A stretch of DNA of 64,000 bases from Acanthopleura granulata (taxonomy: Eukaryota; Mollusca; Polyplacophora; Chitonida; Chitonidae), in the NCBI GenBank assembly GCA_016165875.1, contig JABBOT010000002.1:20662120-20726119 (forward strand), given 5' to 3'. The stretch's first letter is position 1; each line of letters starts with the position of its first letter. The notes under the pieces are model-generated. The model saw only the letters and a program-made list of their open reading frames with translations, was not told the origin of the DNA and searched no databases. The translations under genes were made by a program, and so were the position numbers. Shown piece after piece: positions 31,521-45,300 of this stretch.

Positions 31521-32951
31521 GCCAGGCCTTGCTGCCTGTAACCGATCAGCCTATCAGATTGCCCAGGCCTTGCTGCCTGTAACCGATCAGCCTATCAGAT
31601 TGCCCAGGCCTTACTGCCTGTAACCGATCAGCCTATCAGATTGCCCAGGCCTTACTGCCTGTAACCGATCAGCCTATCAGATTGCCCAGGCCTGCTGCCT
31701 GTAACCGATCAGCCTATCAGATTGCCCAGGCCTGCTGCCTGTAACCGATCAGCCTATCAGATTGCCCAGGCCTTACTGCCTGTAACCGATCAGCCTATCA
31801 GATTGCCCAGGCCTGCTGCCTGTAACCGATCAGCCTATCAGATTGCCCAGGCCTGCTGCCTGTAACCGATCAGCCTATCAGATTGCCCAGGCCTTACTGC
31901 CTGTAACCGATCAGCCTATCAGATTGCCCAGGCCTTACTGCCTGTAACCGATCAGCCTATCAGATTGCCCAGGCCTGCTGCCTGTAACCGCCTATCAGAT
32001 TGCCCAGGCCTAACCGATCAGCCTATCAGATTGCCCAGGCCTGCTGCCTGTAACCGATCAGCCTATCAGATTGCCCAGGCCTGCTGCCTGTAACCGATCA
32101 GCCTATCAGATTGCCCAGGCCTTACTGCCTGTAACCGATCAGCCTATCAGATTGCCCAGGCCTTACTGCCTGTAACCTATCAGCCAGGCCTATCAGCCTA
32201 TCAGATTGCCCAGGCCTGCTGCCTGTAACCGATCAGCCTATCAGATTGCCCAGGCCTTACTGCCTGTAACCGATCAGCCTATCAGATTGCCCAGGCCTGC
32301 TGCCTGTAACCGATCAGCCTATCAGATTGCCCAGGCCTTATTGCCTGTAACCGATCAGCCTATCAGATTGCCCAGGCCTGCTGCCTGTAACCGATCAGCC
32401 TATCAGATTGCCCAGGCCTTACTGCCTGTAACCGATCAGCCTATCAGATTGCCCAGGCCTTACTGCCTGTAACCGATCAGCCTATCAGATTGCCCAGGCC
32501 TGCTGCCTGTAACCAATCAGCCTATCAGATTGCCCAGGCCTGCTGCCTGTAACCGATCAGCCTATCAGATTGCCCAGGCCTTACTGCCTGTAACCGATCA
32601 GCCTATCAGATTGCCCAGGCCTTACTGCCTGTAACCGATCAGCCTATCAGATTGCCCAGGCCTGCTGCCTGTAACCGATCAGCCTATCAGATTGCCCAGG
32701 CCTGCTGCCTGTAACCGATCAGCCTATCAGATTGCCCAGGCCTGCTGCCTGTAACCGATCAGCCTATCAGATTGCCCAGGCCTTGCTGCCTGTAACCGAT
32801 CAGCCTATCAGATTGCCCAGGCCTTGCTGCCTGTAATCGATCAGCCTATAAGATTGCCCAGGCCTTGCTGCCTGTAACCGATCAGCCTATCAGATTGCCC
32901 AGACCTTGCTGCCTGTAACCGATCAGCCTATCAGATTGCCCAGGCCTGCTG
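31521..32951. repeat. 40/41-bp minisatellite, about 35 units
   Basis: The unit begins GCCTGTAACCGATCAGCCTA and continues TCAGATTGCCCAGGCC, ending in one of three variants: TTGCT, TTACT (41 bp) or TGCT (40 bp). The TTGCT form marks both edges of the array, while TTACT and TGCT forms alternate in pairs within it. Two units are rearranged near 31990 and 32175. Frames across it are by-products of periodicity. It is non-coding between JOSD and SNX29. Confidence 0.98.
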
Positions 32952-35900
32952 GACCTTCATATTATCCAAGATAGTCAAATGTCAAGACTACATCATCCAC
33001 TGACCCTTGTTGCCACAATATGTGTACATGTACCTGGCCCATTCATGTAACAGGACTATTTAGGGTAACGCAGATATAATGCCTGTCCACCACACCACGG
33101 AGCCATGTAAGCTATATGTAGACAGATACAATAAGGACTGTCCATTCCACACCAGCTACAACACCCACTGAGCCATGTGTTGTCACTTAAGCTACATGCA
33201 GACAGACACAATAAGGACTGTCAATACCACAAAAACTACAAAACCCACTGAGCCATGTGTTGTCATGTAAGCTATATGTAAACGAATACAATAAGGACTG
33301 TACATACTGCAACAGAGCCCATGGAGCCACGCTGCCATGTAAGTTACATGTAGACAGAACCAGCAAGGACTGTTCATACCACACCAGTAACAGAACCCAC
33401 AGAACCATGTTGCCCTGAAAGTTAGCCAGATACAATTAGGACTCTTTCAGGCCAAACCATCAACACAGTAAACTGAGCCATGTTGCCATTATAAACGAGA
33501 GCCGACTCGACCACAGACCACACTGAGCCATTTTGCCACAAATAAGCCACGTTGCCACAAATGCTAGACAGAAACAAGGTCTGTCCAAATCGCACCATCA
33601 ACAGAACCAACTGAACTTGAAATCTGCAACTATGCCATCCAAAATTTTTTCCACTGTGATAATATTTGAGTCAAAATTACTGTGTGCAGTAGATTTCCCA
33701 GCGATGTTAAAGGTCAGCACAGATTCCTGATGTATCTTTCTCATGCAAGAGTATAGGAATATATTTATGACCATAAATGACAAGAAGTTGTTTTCTGGAT
33801 GCTGGCATGATTATTCTTCAAAGCTGGGAGAATTTTTCTGTATAAATTAATTTATTACATATAAGATCTAAATGACGTTCAACAAGAGCAAATAGCAATA
33901 TTAAAGTCTGTTGTATTAAATACAGTTGATAGCTTCCTGAAAAGTAAATTTTGGATGCCTGTTGGTTTGGACGTTGAAAAGTTTAAAATTTTGATCCTTA
34001 GGAAGTGCAAGTCAGACACAGGGACTTTTTCAACCAAGTGCTGTGTTGCAAACTAAGTAATATCAAAACTGGATACCCAGACGGATCTTACTAGAAAACA
34101 ATGCATGCACATAATTTACATACCATAAAGGAACTATGGGTTAAAAACTGTGCCACTATTGTGATACATGTTGGTAAGTCATTATGTAACCTGCTTCATG
34201 TGTCTTAACTTTTGTTTAGAGAATATATTGGTACTAGTATATATATATATATTTTTTTTTTTTTCGTATTTATTGAAGTCAAAGCCAGGTTTGATTTGAA
34301 GAGTCCAAAATTTTGCTTGACGGGTATAACTGACTTCACACACTGAACAAGTCACAACAAAAACAATAAACGAGAACAAAAAGAAACAAAAGAACAAACC
34401 ATTGCACTAAATCATAACATTTTTATACAATACAATAGCTAAAATACATCACATCAGACTTTAAATTTTTTTCACAGCGTAAACTTGTAAGAAGGCAATA
34501 AAACCAATGTTGTTTAGATCTTCATTGGTGATACAAACATTTTTTTTATTTTTACAAAATCCAAATACAAAACATATACAATTTTGTTTCCAGCCAAATA
34601 TATATACAATGCAGTATCACCATTATAAAATCAGTTTATATTTGCAAAAAAAAAGTTCAGTACAGAGAGAATGCAACAGATGATGTTTTTATCATACAGG
34701 AATTTGCTATTCACAACATTCCAATATTAACTGGCAATTTAAAATGGTACAAAAAGTAACTTTTCAAGTTTATATGCCATACCTGCCAAATTTTTATTAA
34801 CACGAGTTACCAATGGAGCACGACATAACCAGTGATCTGCCTTGTTACAGCATTTTGCCCATGCACAAACCATGACAAAATAGAAACGCGAAATAGCAAT
34901 GACTAGATCTGACATATTCCATATGAAAATGTTCCACATATGCAGCAGGATGGAATGTCTTTAGATTAACAGCGATGTGTATCTGGTTAGCCAAGAAAAT
35001 TTCCAATTTAACACACATACTGCTTGTGAGTTGCTTAAAGTCTTCTGGAAAAACACACCAGAACAAAAAATGTCATATAAAGTGAACATTAAAACATGAT
35101 AACTTGATCTTATCCAAATCACTGAAATGTTTTTCATTCACTGAAAACATGAACTGACAAAGTAGGTAACTTACATGAAATCTGACAAAGACTATTCTCC
35201 TTAGCTTGATAAGCTAAAATGTAGTTTGAAGGATTTTGAAGGCCTATTGCTTTCAGCGGAACTTCTACAAGATAGATGTATCATGCTGATCAGCTATTGC
35301 ATGCGAGAAACCTTATTCATCAACAGAAGAATATCTGTATTACATTTTCAACCTGTGTTAGTGTGACAATTTCCTTATACTACAACGATATCTGACAGGT
35401 TTGAGCAATGCTGTGCCCTTCACAGGCTTACAGAGCCAGCTCAGTAAAGAAACTAAAACACTTCAAAGTCCTCCAGTCTTCATCCCAGTGGTATCATACC
35501 TTCCCGACTTCACCAAAACTGGTATTTATAAAAGCTATTTACTATATACATCAACAGGACTGACCAAAGCATAGAAATACAATGACATACATAAGACAGT
35601 TATCATTAGCTGTCCTGATTATTTAACCTTGGAAAATAAATATTTTTACTGACAAAGAATGACAGCAGATCAACGGCCATGTATTCGATGGCAGCATACA
35701 TCAATTGGGGTACAGTTATTTTAAAATTAAGAAGCTGTAATTCTACCCCACACAGCTACATCACCCATTTAAATACATATATGTGGCCCCTTGAACCCTA
35801 ACCTTATTTGCTTATTTGTATTCCTTCAGCACAATTTTGTGACTGGTAAGGCAATCATATATTCAAACAAATTAGGCAGATATTCTCAGGGTTTCTAATA

Positions 35901-36384
35901 TACCAGTATACATTACATCAAAACTATTTTGAAAAAAAGACCAGTCTGAACACTTCTTGTCATAAATTTCATGTCGAAGTGAATACATATAATATTTTTG
36001 TATCGCCTTTCCAAAGTTACTTTAAAAAAAGTTGCATATCAAGGTTCAGCAATCTAAACAGACTATAAGTAGTTTTTCAAGAGTATATGCTCAATGTTCA
36101 ATGGAACAGGATATTTCACTAATCCTGATCCGAATACATTCAGAATAATTCTGGAATAGAATTCACTTAATAACATGCTGCACATTCTGTAAGTATTATC
36201 CTTATCACTGTCAAGACATCAATAAAATTTCATTTTTGAGAGAAATTGATACTTGCCAGACCTGCTCTAGGTCCAACTGCGTATTATATACAATGCAGCT
36301 GTGCAGGTTGCAGCCAGGATTTATCTCCCTTTGTACTTGATGCCCTGTGAGTGCCCACGTCTCCTGTGTCACAGTGTGAGGGTG
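32952..36384. other. SNX29 3' flank and UTR
   Basis: AT-rich. It contains the degenerate repeat at 33095-33610. The SNX29 3' UTR must occupy the right side; minus-strand AATAAA hexamers appear at 34545-34550 and further left, so the UTR may be about 1.8 kb. A TATATATATATAT then T-run lies near 34240-34265. No gene is recognised. Confidence 0.4.
33095..33610. repeat. degenerate tandem repeat, about 78-bp period
   Basis: The phrase GAGCCATGT plus GTAAGCTATATGTAGACAGA and ACAATAAGGACTGT recurs at about 33101, 33172, 33251, 33326 and 33405 with many substitutions and small indels. It begins about 150 bases from the end of the 40/41-bp minisatellite but has a different unit. Confidence 0.7.
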
Positions 36385-39300
36385 TCACAAGCCTGTGTAT
36401 TGGGGAGGGGCAGACACAGGAGGGCTCTGAGGCTGGTTAGCTGGACCTGAGGGGCGACGCCCTCCACCAGACTTCTGCTTTTTACCTTTCTTGTTTTTAC
36501 CTTCGTTGCTGGGGTCATCCCTACAATGCAAAGCAGAAGTGAAAGTGAAAGTACATGTATCATGCATAATGGTGAATGCATGGTATGTACTTCAGGAACT
36601 GGTGTGTTGGGACAGTGTCCCGACCCAAAATACAACAATAACATACAGCCTTACAGTTCAAGGGCAAACTGCCTTTCAAAAAGAGATTACAATGGACAGA
36701 AATACAGGTGCTATTTAATATCAGCCTCATTCTCTTTGTTCTAGCCAATAAAGACAGTTATTTCTCACAGGTAAGGAAGACATTGTCTCATTCTGTTCAT
36801 CATACATCATCATCAACTAACCCTTTCACAGGATGTCACTTAGTGACAATTAGTACAACTGGTATGACAAGTGTATGAATCTGAGCTTATTAAAGTATTC
36901 AGATTCCAGAATATCTCCAGGGTATCACCAAAAGAATGCCTTACCCAAAGAAGGCCAACTTTTCTGTCAGTTTATCCTTGTTGACGTTGTTGGTGAGGTC
37001 TGTGTCATGCTGCATCATACAGTTGATTACACTACGCAGGAACATCTGTAACATCTTTCGCCTCATCTCTACTACCCGAGCATCCTAGCCAAACAAACAC
37101 ACGTAAAAAGTCCGTAAGTACTGTTGTCAAATCAGCTATTATTATACCTCACAGGGTAATACTTGGTTTCCATTGGTCAATACACGACCACGTGATATTC
37201 CTCAAAACACGATGTACAATGGCCATGAGGCAATGTACAACGATCACGCTCCAATAGTCAACAATCTCCTGCACTTATTTTAGAAGTTTACCTCCCTTTG
37301 TCCACTTACTAATGTCCACTTGTTGATAACGTAAACAGTTGGACAGTGGCTTTCTCAATGGTGTAGAAGTCCAGCAATTTAGGGCTTCAGCAGAGCAGGT
37401 CGTATCTTTTCCTTTTTCATCAGCTTTCTTTCAGTAAAATAAAACATATAGTGCATGCCGTGGGATTGTCTGAGACATTATGAGCTCTTGACAAGTGATG
37501 TTCAATTCGTGCACTGCACTCGTGAACATCACTTCTCTCTAGCTCATAAAGTCTTATAGAAAATCCCACGGCGTGCACTATCTGCATAATGCATTTTAAT
37601 TCTGCTTGAAAAAGTGTAGGTTTTAGTATATGTATTGTTTATTCATCATTAATGTCCAAAAACAATGTTAATCTGAAGTCTGTTATGGTGTTGCCAATAC
37701 CAGTCATATTAATCTGATACATCTAATTCTTTGGGACATCACAGGCAATTCATTTTCAGCAATGTTGAAAAAAATACTCCGATCATTTAACATTGCTTCT
37801 GGATTTGTTCCACTGGTCTATATGTAAGTTTTTCTTTCTACAAATGTCTGCAAGGATCCATAATATTTAGTGCAATGGGAGACAGCATATTTCATAATCC
37901 CATGTGGTCTCCCTAGTGTGAAACAGGGCCTTGGGCCATTGTTATATCAAAATTTGATTATAGTGCAAGATCCTGAGTTACAATGTATCAGTGTCTATCG
38001 TAACGTCATGATGTTTTTAAAGTGATATCAGTGTGATGTACCTGAAAAGGATTTATTTATTTATTTATTTATTTATTTATTTGATTGGTGTTTCACAACA
38101 TACTTAAGAATATTTCACTTATATGACAGCGGCCAGCATTATAGTGGGAGGAAGTCGGGCAGAGCCCAGGGAAAACCTGAAAAAGAACATCTGACAAGGT
38201 CTTGCTGCTGAGCATTTGGCAGGTTCCCATTAAAGCACAAGTCAAAAGGTTGATTTAGTTGTATTTTAATGTTTTACTCTTACACACATATACATGTGTA
38301 ACACCAAAACAGTGGATGAGTGTAGAATACAAGCTAAAGTTTACCTTACTGCCTATTGCTTTTTTGGGAGGAAAATCAAACTTGCTAATGATTGGATGCT
38401 TCTTCTTTAGGGAGTTGAAGAAGTCTCGAAATTGGCTGTACCGTCTATACACATTCCACTCTTCATCTCGAATACGAATGTAAACCTGTAAAACAAATAC
38501 TGATATCTCTAATGTAACCAAGGCTCTGGTCTCCAGCATTATCTTCAATAAAGAAAAGGTAGATTTCTTGCCATTTCCTCGGCACTGACAAAAACAGTGG
38601 CTTGTAAGTTTCTTGGGCACAACAATTTAATCTGTTTGGATTTATTTATCTTTATTTTTTTATTCAGATAATTTGCTGAGGTGTTTTTGTATCATAAGAG
38701 TATAATCACTTTCCCCTCCAAAACAGCTGTTACAACATCTGGTGATAATGGGCTAATACTCTGACACTGAAACCCCAGTCTTATTCACAGATGAGATGCC
38801 CTTACCTGTATTCCTCAGAACAGAGTACTACATACCTGATAGACATGATGAGCACTAGTAGAGCTGCCTCGCAGAAAGGCCGACGGAATCCAAATATTGA
38901 TCAATGTTCTTGGCTGTCTTGAACTGTACACAAAAGAATTTAACAGTAAATGAAAACATGAATTTACATTAACGATATAACATAATCACAAACTCACTGG
39001 GCTGTACATATAAGGAACAAAAGTGCCATATAACATAACAATTCACTGGGCTGAACAAAACGAGAAGCAACAGAACCATATAACATAACTCACCTGGCTG
39101 TATAAGATGAGGAACAACAGAACCATACAACATAACTCACCTGGCTGTATAAGATGAGGAATAACAGAACCATACAACATAACTCACCTGGCTGTATAAG
39201 ATGAGGAACAACAGAACCATACAACATAACTCACCTGGCTGTATAAGATGAGGAATAACAGAACCATACAACATAACTCACCTGGCTGTATAAGATGAGG

Positions 39301-42300
39301 AACAACAGAACCATACAACATAACTCACCTGGCTGTATAAGATGAGGAACAACAGAACCATACAACATAACTCACCTGGCTGTACAAGATGAGGAATAAC
39401 AGAACCATACAACATAACTCACCTGGCTGTATAAGATGAGGAACAACAGAATGATATAACATAACAACTCACTGGGCTGAACAAAACGAGAAGCAACAGA
39501 ACCACATAACATAACAACTCACTGAGCTGTACAAAATGAGGAACAACCGGGCAATCTTTTAAATACTGAACATTCTTGAGCACTGCATAAAATCCAAAGT
39601 ACGTATTCAAAGTCCAGCTGATGCTGGTTTCCTCTCCAGATATATGTGACAAGGTCTGCTAACAACATGCAGATGGTCATGGTTTTCCCCCAATCTCTGC
39701 CCAGTTTTCTCTCACCATAATGAAGGCCACAGCCAAATAAGTGAAATATTCTTGAGTATGGTGTAAAACACCATTGAAATAAATAAATGAACAAATACGT
39801 ATGTATTCACAAGATTATTTCCAGTTATGTCACTGCAGCCGGGGTGATCTTATGGGTGAGGAAAACTAGGTGAGCCAGGCCCTCAGAAAGCCATGGGACT
39901 ACTCAATGTACTTGACACATCTCCTGAGGCACATCAAAGCAGCCATCAAACCAGCAAGAAATGAACATCTCTCACCTCTCAAACTCGCCATCCACTGAAC
40001 TGGTCTCATCCTGAGGAAGCTACAAACACAGAAAGCACACAAGAATATTCAGTTAGAATTAGCCGACAGGATAGATTCACTCATGCCAAAAGCCTGGCCA
40101 AACGATCCTTAAGAAATCTATGTGAGGCAAACAAGGGGTGAAAAAAGGAGATAACACCTTCAGACTGTTCACGTAATGACTTATTTGATTTATTTATTTG
40201 ATTGGTGTTTTATGCTGTACTCAAGAATATTTCACTTGCAGGACGGCTGCCAGCATTATGGTGGGTGGAAACCAGGCAGAGCCTGGGAGAAACCCATGAC
40301 CATCTCCGGGTTGAAGTCAAATATCAGTGACTACTCTGAGAACACACAACACAATTAGAGCACCAAGAGCTTTAACGTGAGTGATATTTTTTCAAAACAA
40401 ACCTGCTAGCAAAATATCATAGCCTGAACAGGCTGCAGTAATGCTAATACATGAAAAGTTGTATTTGTGAGCATTTGTGGTGGGTGCAAAGGTGAGGTAA
40501 CGGTGTAACAGTGACACCGGCATGAGCTGTCTTCTTATGAATCTAACTGCTCACTTCCAAGGTGACCAGCTCAGGCATGCTGTCAAAGACTTAAATTCTG
40601 CAAGACGCTAAACCATTAATACAACTGTCATTTTAATTTCATGGTATCCAGTTTTAGGGTTTTAGAGTTACAACAAAACAGCAGAGTGATGTGTCTCTAC
40701 AGCATGGTTGGGTTGATCCAATACGGAAACATAGTTCATAATATTGGCAGTTATCTGGAGACAGTTACATTTATCCACTTAACAGATTTCTTTAGTGGCA
40801 TAATGAGTGTAGCATAGTGTGAAAATATTGAAATGTGGGCTGCATTTTATTTTAAATACACCCACAACCATGGCGTGAGATAGGGGAATTCCATATCCTA
40901 AAATGAAGAAATTTCAGAACAAAGGGGTGTCACTGTGCCAATCATGGACATCACTTGCTGTGTAACGTGCAACTGCATATTTAGCTCATGCAGACACACA
41001 GGTGGAAATATTGTTAAATAACACAGGCGTTAATACAAAACTCTAGACATTCACAATTTTGATATGCTGTGCAGATAGTTCAGCAGCTAAACATACTACT
41101 AACTAACATAATGAGCCGCAGTTATCAGAATATTGGCCAGTGATGTTCACATCTACATACTGCCAGAAGTTGTTTACATTAAGTGTAAAATACACTGCAA
41201 CATACTCATATTTCAGGAATTTGTGGCATAGATGTATGTGACAGAAGCAGAAGACCATGACACAGCTAGTTTGGCGGTAAAGGGACAACCAAAGTAACCA
41301 GCAGTATCACGGCAATGCACAGCTAGACAGTTTCCTTTGTTCATGTACCACGGCAATGCACAGCTAGACAGTTTCCTTTGTTCATGCAGGTATCAAAGGA
41401 TCATATATAGCAAATGCAGCAAACAAAGAAAGTACCCATTAAATGAGGGTCATGTGAACATGCACAAATACTCTCACGACCAAATGAAAGACTGTTTATA
41501 AGCATGAATATATTAATAAAAATCCAAACATAAAAAAGAGGGGGAAGAGGTTAACTGAAAAGTATATAGCAAATTATATCAAAAGGGAGTTCCACGGCAT
41601 GCTCAAAATTTGCTGAAATGCTTCAACGTGAAAAAAGCCAACCAGCAAAACAAGCATCGTAAGAGCAAAAACTCACATTCAGATGAGCCAGTCTTGGTGG
41701 GTAAGTTGAGGCTACCTACCACAGCAGACAACACATTTATTATGTTAGTTATCTTCCCAACATGATGAGTTACCTCCCCATAGTTGTGAGATTCTTTTTT
41801 TTTTAGATATTTTTCAATATTCTACTGCATCCTGCATGCACACCACACTAAGCTTGTATTAAAATGAACATGCACAAATACCGTATTTCTTCTTAAAATA
41901 TGACGCTACACATACTTTTAAGCTTTAAATAACGGAAGAAGAAATGACAAAAATGTGGAGGAGATAAAGAAATAAAAAAGGCCCATCCAGCACATCACTG
42001 TAAGACTACACAGTCAAATAATGTCAAAAAAAAAAGACAATATTAACGCTCAGATGCTTTCATTAAGAGCCCTGTGACACCCAGGCTAGGAGTATAGGAA
42101 CTGAATCAGTTTAGTCATGCTAACAATACTCCAAACATGCCCAAACATGACACAAACATGCCCAAACATGACACCAACCAACAAACACTGCTTAACTTTC
42201 AGACAGCCATCGGAAGAAAATTCATCCTAATAACATTCAAGTTTAAGATTTAGAAACCCCATTCCCAGTAATGAATTTTAGGGTTTGGACACCCTCTGGC

Positions 42301-45300
42301 ACATTTCTGGCCACCCCACGTGTCTGCCTCCTGACAAAGAGACAGCTTAACGTCTCTGTGATTTTTCCACACACAACTGTGCACAGATTGAGTACTTACT
42401 GGACCTCTGAGGTCTACCAGCTCTGCCCTCAGCTGTTTCACCAGGTTGTCTTTTGCGCTCAGCTGTCGGTGTAGCAGTTCATTGAACTCCATCAATTCTC
42501 CATGCATCTCTGCCACCTGGTGAATAAACCATCAGAATCAATGAACATTCCAAATCCTCCACACTCCTGAAACTGCGCTCAAGGTGACATTTACTGGGCA
42601 TCTGAGATTACCAAGAATAAGTGTTAGGAAATTCAAGACCCTGATTTATCACATGATACATGACATAGCCAATAATACCTGTAATGGGATACCTTTTCCT
42701 GTGCAATGATAATTCGGTCCCAAGCTGAAGTGACTGTTATTATCTTGCATTGCACAGGTAACACGTTACCAGTCTGCCCACAAAACATCATCGTAACCTT
42801 TAACCCGAATTATATTGGGTGGGAAAGGTTCCCCAATGTAACAGGAAAAGACAGTTTCTTTTTTTCTTCACATAGTTAGTATACCCCCAAAATTTGAAAA
42901 GAAATGGTATTTTTGACTTTCAGTAGTACTAATGTCTGTCCCAAAAATTAGACGCAATACGGTACATGCATGTATTGGTGATTTCTAGCACAAAATGTGT
43001 TCAATAACTTAACATTTTATTTGAACTGAGAGCCAAGATATGAATACAGCATTGCCAATGTGGCATTAAGCCATAATCACTCATTCATTCATTGCTCAGA
43101 TTTCATAAATAAACCATATGTAAGTACAAAATTATCTCAACCTCATGCCAAGTTACTGTGACCTCTGCTTCTTAAGAGAGTTGGGTAGGAGCTTCCGATC
43201 AGGAGAACCACAACGCAACCATGGTGACAGTGTACAAAGTCATGTGAACAGAAGGTGACCTGTACCTGTATTAGTTTTTTCTCGTACTCTGATGCCTCGT
43301 GACTGTAGTCAATCAGGGGTTTAGGAGGCGGGATGGCTGGCTGTGGACTTTCCAAGTGAATACCCAAGTTTTCTGAAAGATTACCCAAGCATGTTGTTAT
43401 AAAAAAATAAAAAATAAAAAAAAGTATTCCAAAGCAAAACACAGCTTTTGAACCTGCAAGACCATATAAATTATGACCATTTGCTCCGTGTGTGTCATGT
43501 TTCCCATCTACCTCTTTCATCATTTTCGTGTTGACAATATCTCTCACCTTTATTCGTTTCAGACTATATTCTCACTGCACGCCTGTCACGTTTCCTATCT
43601 ACCTTGTTCATCATGTTTCCTATCTACCTTGTTCATCCTCCTCATTTGCTTCCAGTTTCTCTCACATACATGTGCAGTGTACACACCTGATTCTGATTGG
43701 TCCTCTCCTGTTTTCCTCAGCAACTGCACAGCATTTACATACTTCCTCAACTGGTGTTTTAACAACTCATTTTCTCTGAAACACAGATGCAAAATATTCA
43801 TTTTAACAGACAGCATAAAATACGCATCAAATAAATCTATACGTTAACAAAGCAAACCTTAAAACTCAGCCTCGAATGACTTTAATTTTTCCTTAGTGCT
43901 CAGGTATAAAGCTGAAACCTTGACATTTATTTTATGTCAGCAATATTTTATAATGCCAGTCTTGTTGTGACTTCAGATTACCTCTACTTCTACAGAACTT
44001 CTCTGATCTGTGTACACACTATAAGAATGCAGGGTATACGCCTACTTTTGCAAAGCTTGTAACTTGGATAGATCCTTCTCCTGTCTGGTTATATTGACCA
44101 GCTTTAACTCCTCAATCTCAGCTCTTAGTGTAGATGACGTCTCCATTTCCAGCTCCAACATGGCTCTTATTGACCTGTAAGTGAAATGAAACTCATTACT
44201 AAGGTTACTCACGACAATAAACCAAGGCATTGGGAACCCTTAAATAACCTCAGAGTGATAGTACAATTTTTTCTTGTTATGTTTCATTTCATGCCAGACA
44301 CAACTCGGTTAAATCAGCTCACTAAGTTGTCTATAACCATTCATTTGGGGCTCCAAATCACAGAAAAAGGCTTTCAGTCACAATCAGCCAACAGCCTTAG
44401 CTTTTGTATAGAGTTTTACAAGGTAGACTACAAATGATAATACACTGAATGACTCTCAGATGTTCAGTTCCTGAAAGTCTTCTAGGTTTTGTTTTAGGAC
44501 ATCCTGAAAAAAATGTTTCTTAGGCACTACCTGACTCTATGAGAAGAAAATGGGGTCGTCGGAAGGGAATTTTTTTTTGTTTTGGCTCTTATTTTAAAGA
44601 AATTAACATGGATAGAAAAAAAATCTTTTATCACAATACCAATAAAAACTTGAGTAGGTCCTATTTTTGAAGGGTCAGTTGGATTACACCCAAAGAACAG
44701 CTTGTTAAGGATGACTCTACCTGTTTTGCTCCTCCACCTCATCTTTCCGCACCATCATGGCCACAACTGCTTGCTTCAACTCTTCTGTAAACAACCCACC
44801 ACAACACATTAGCCTCAGGAGTCTACCGGTTAGATCACTGACAGGACAAGGTCAAAACAAACATTTTTTCATCCCACACTCAGTATTTAATGTTGGAATA
44901 AGTAGATTACAAATAAGTGTTCCATTGACCTCAATCAACTCTCCATGTATCTCTGCCACCTGGTGAATAAGACATCAGAATCAGAATAAGTGATCAGATA
45001 TTATATTTGTCAACAAGAGATGAAAATACGTTTCACGTCAGCAGTATCTGTATTATTAACAGGATTCATGAAGCCCATTATAGAATTGAAAGACTTCAAT
45101 GTGTTTTATTCCATCAAAAGAAAATAAAAAGAAGTTAATTTTGGCTAAATTTTCCAGTGGATTTCACTAATGTTCACCTATAAATTTCTTTCCTTCACTT
45201 AAGCATGGGAGGGAATGTCTGAACTTACGTGTTGACATGGTTTCTTGTGCTATGTCCACAGTGTTCCCACCATCTCCATCTGTCCTCATCCCACTACAAG

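Noticed and set aside
32206..32472. 88-codon open frame with a repeated 13-residue pattern
   Set aside because: It lies wholly within the 40/41-bp minisatellite; the alternation of unit lengths breaks any frame elsewhere in the array, and there is no start context or splice site.
31521..32951. CRISPR-like array
   Set aside because: Units are directly adjacent without unique spacers and the context is an animal genome; it is a minisatellite.
36560..36748. Overlapping frames on both strands upstream of SNX29 exon 22
   Set aside because: They cross the acceptor of exon 22 or lie in intron 21 with no supporting splice signals.
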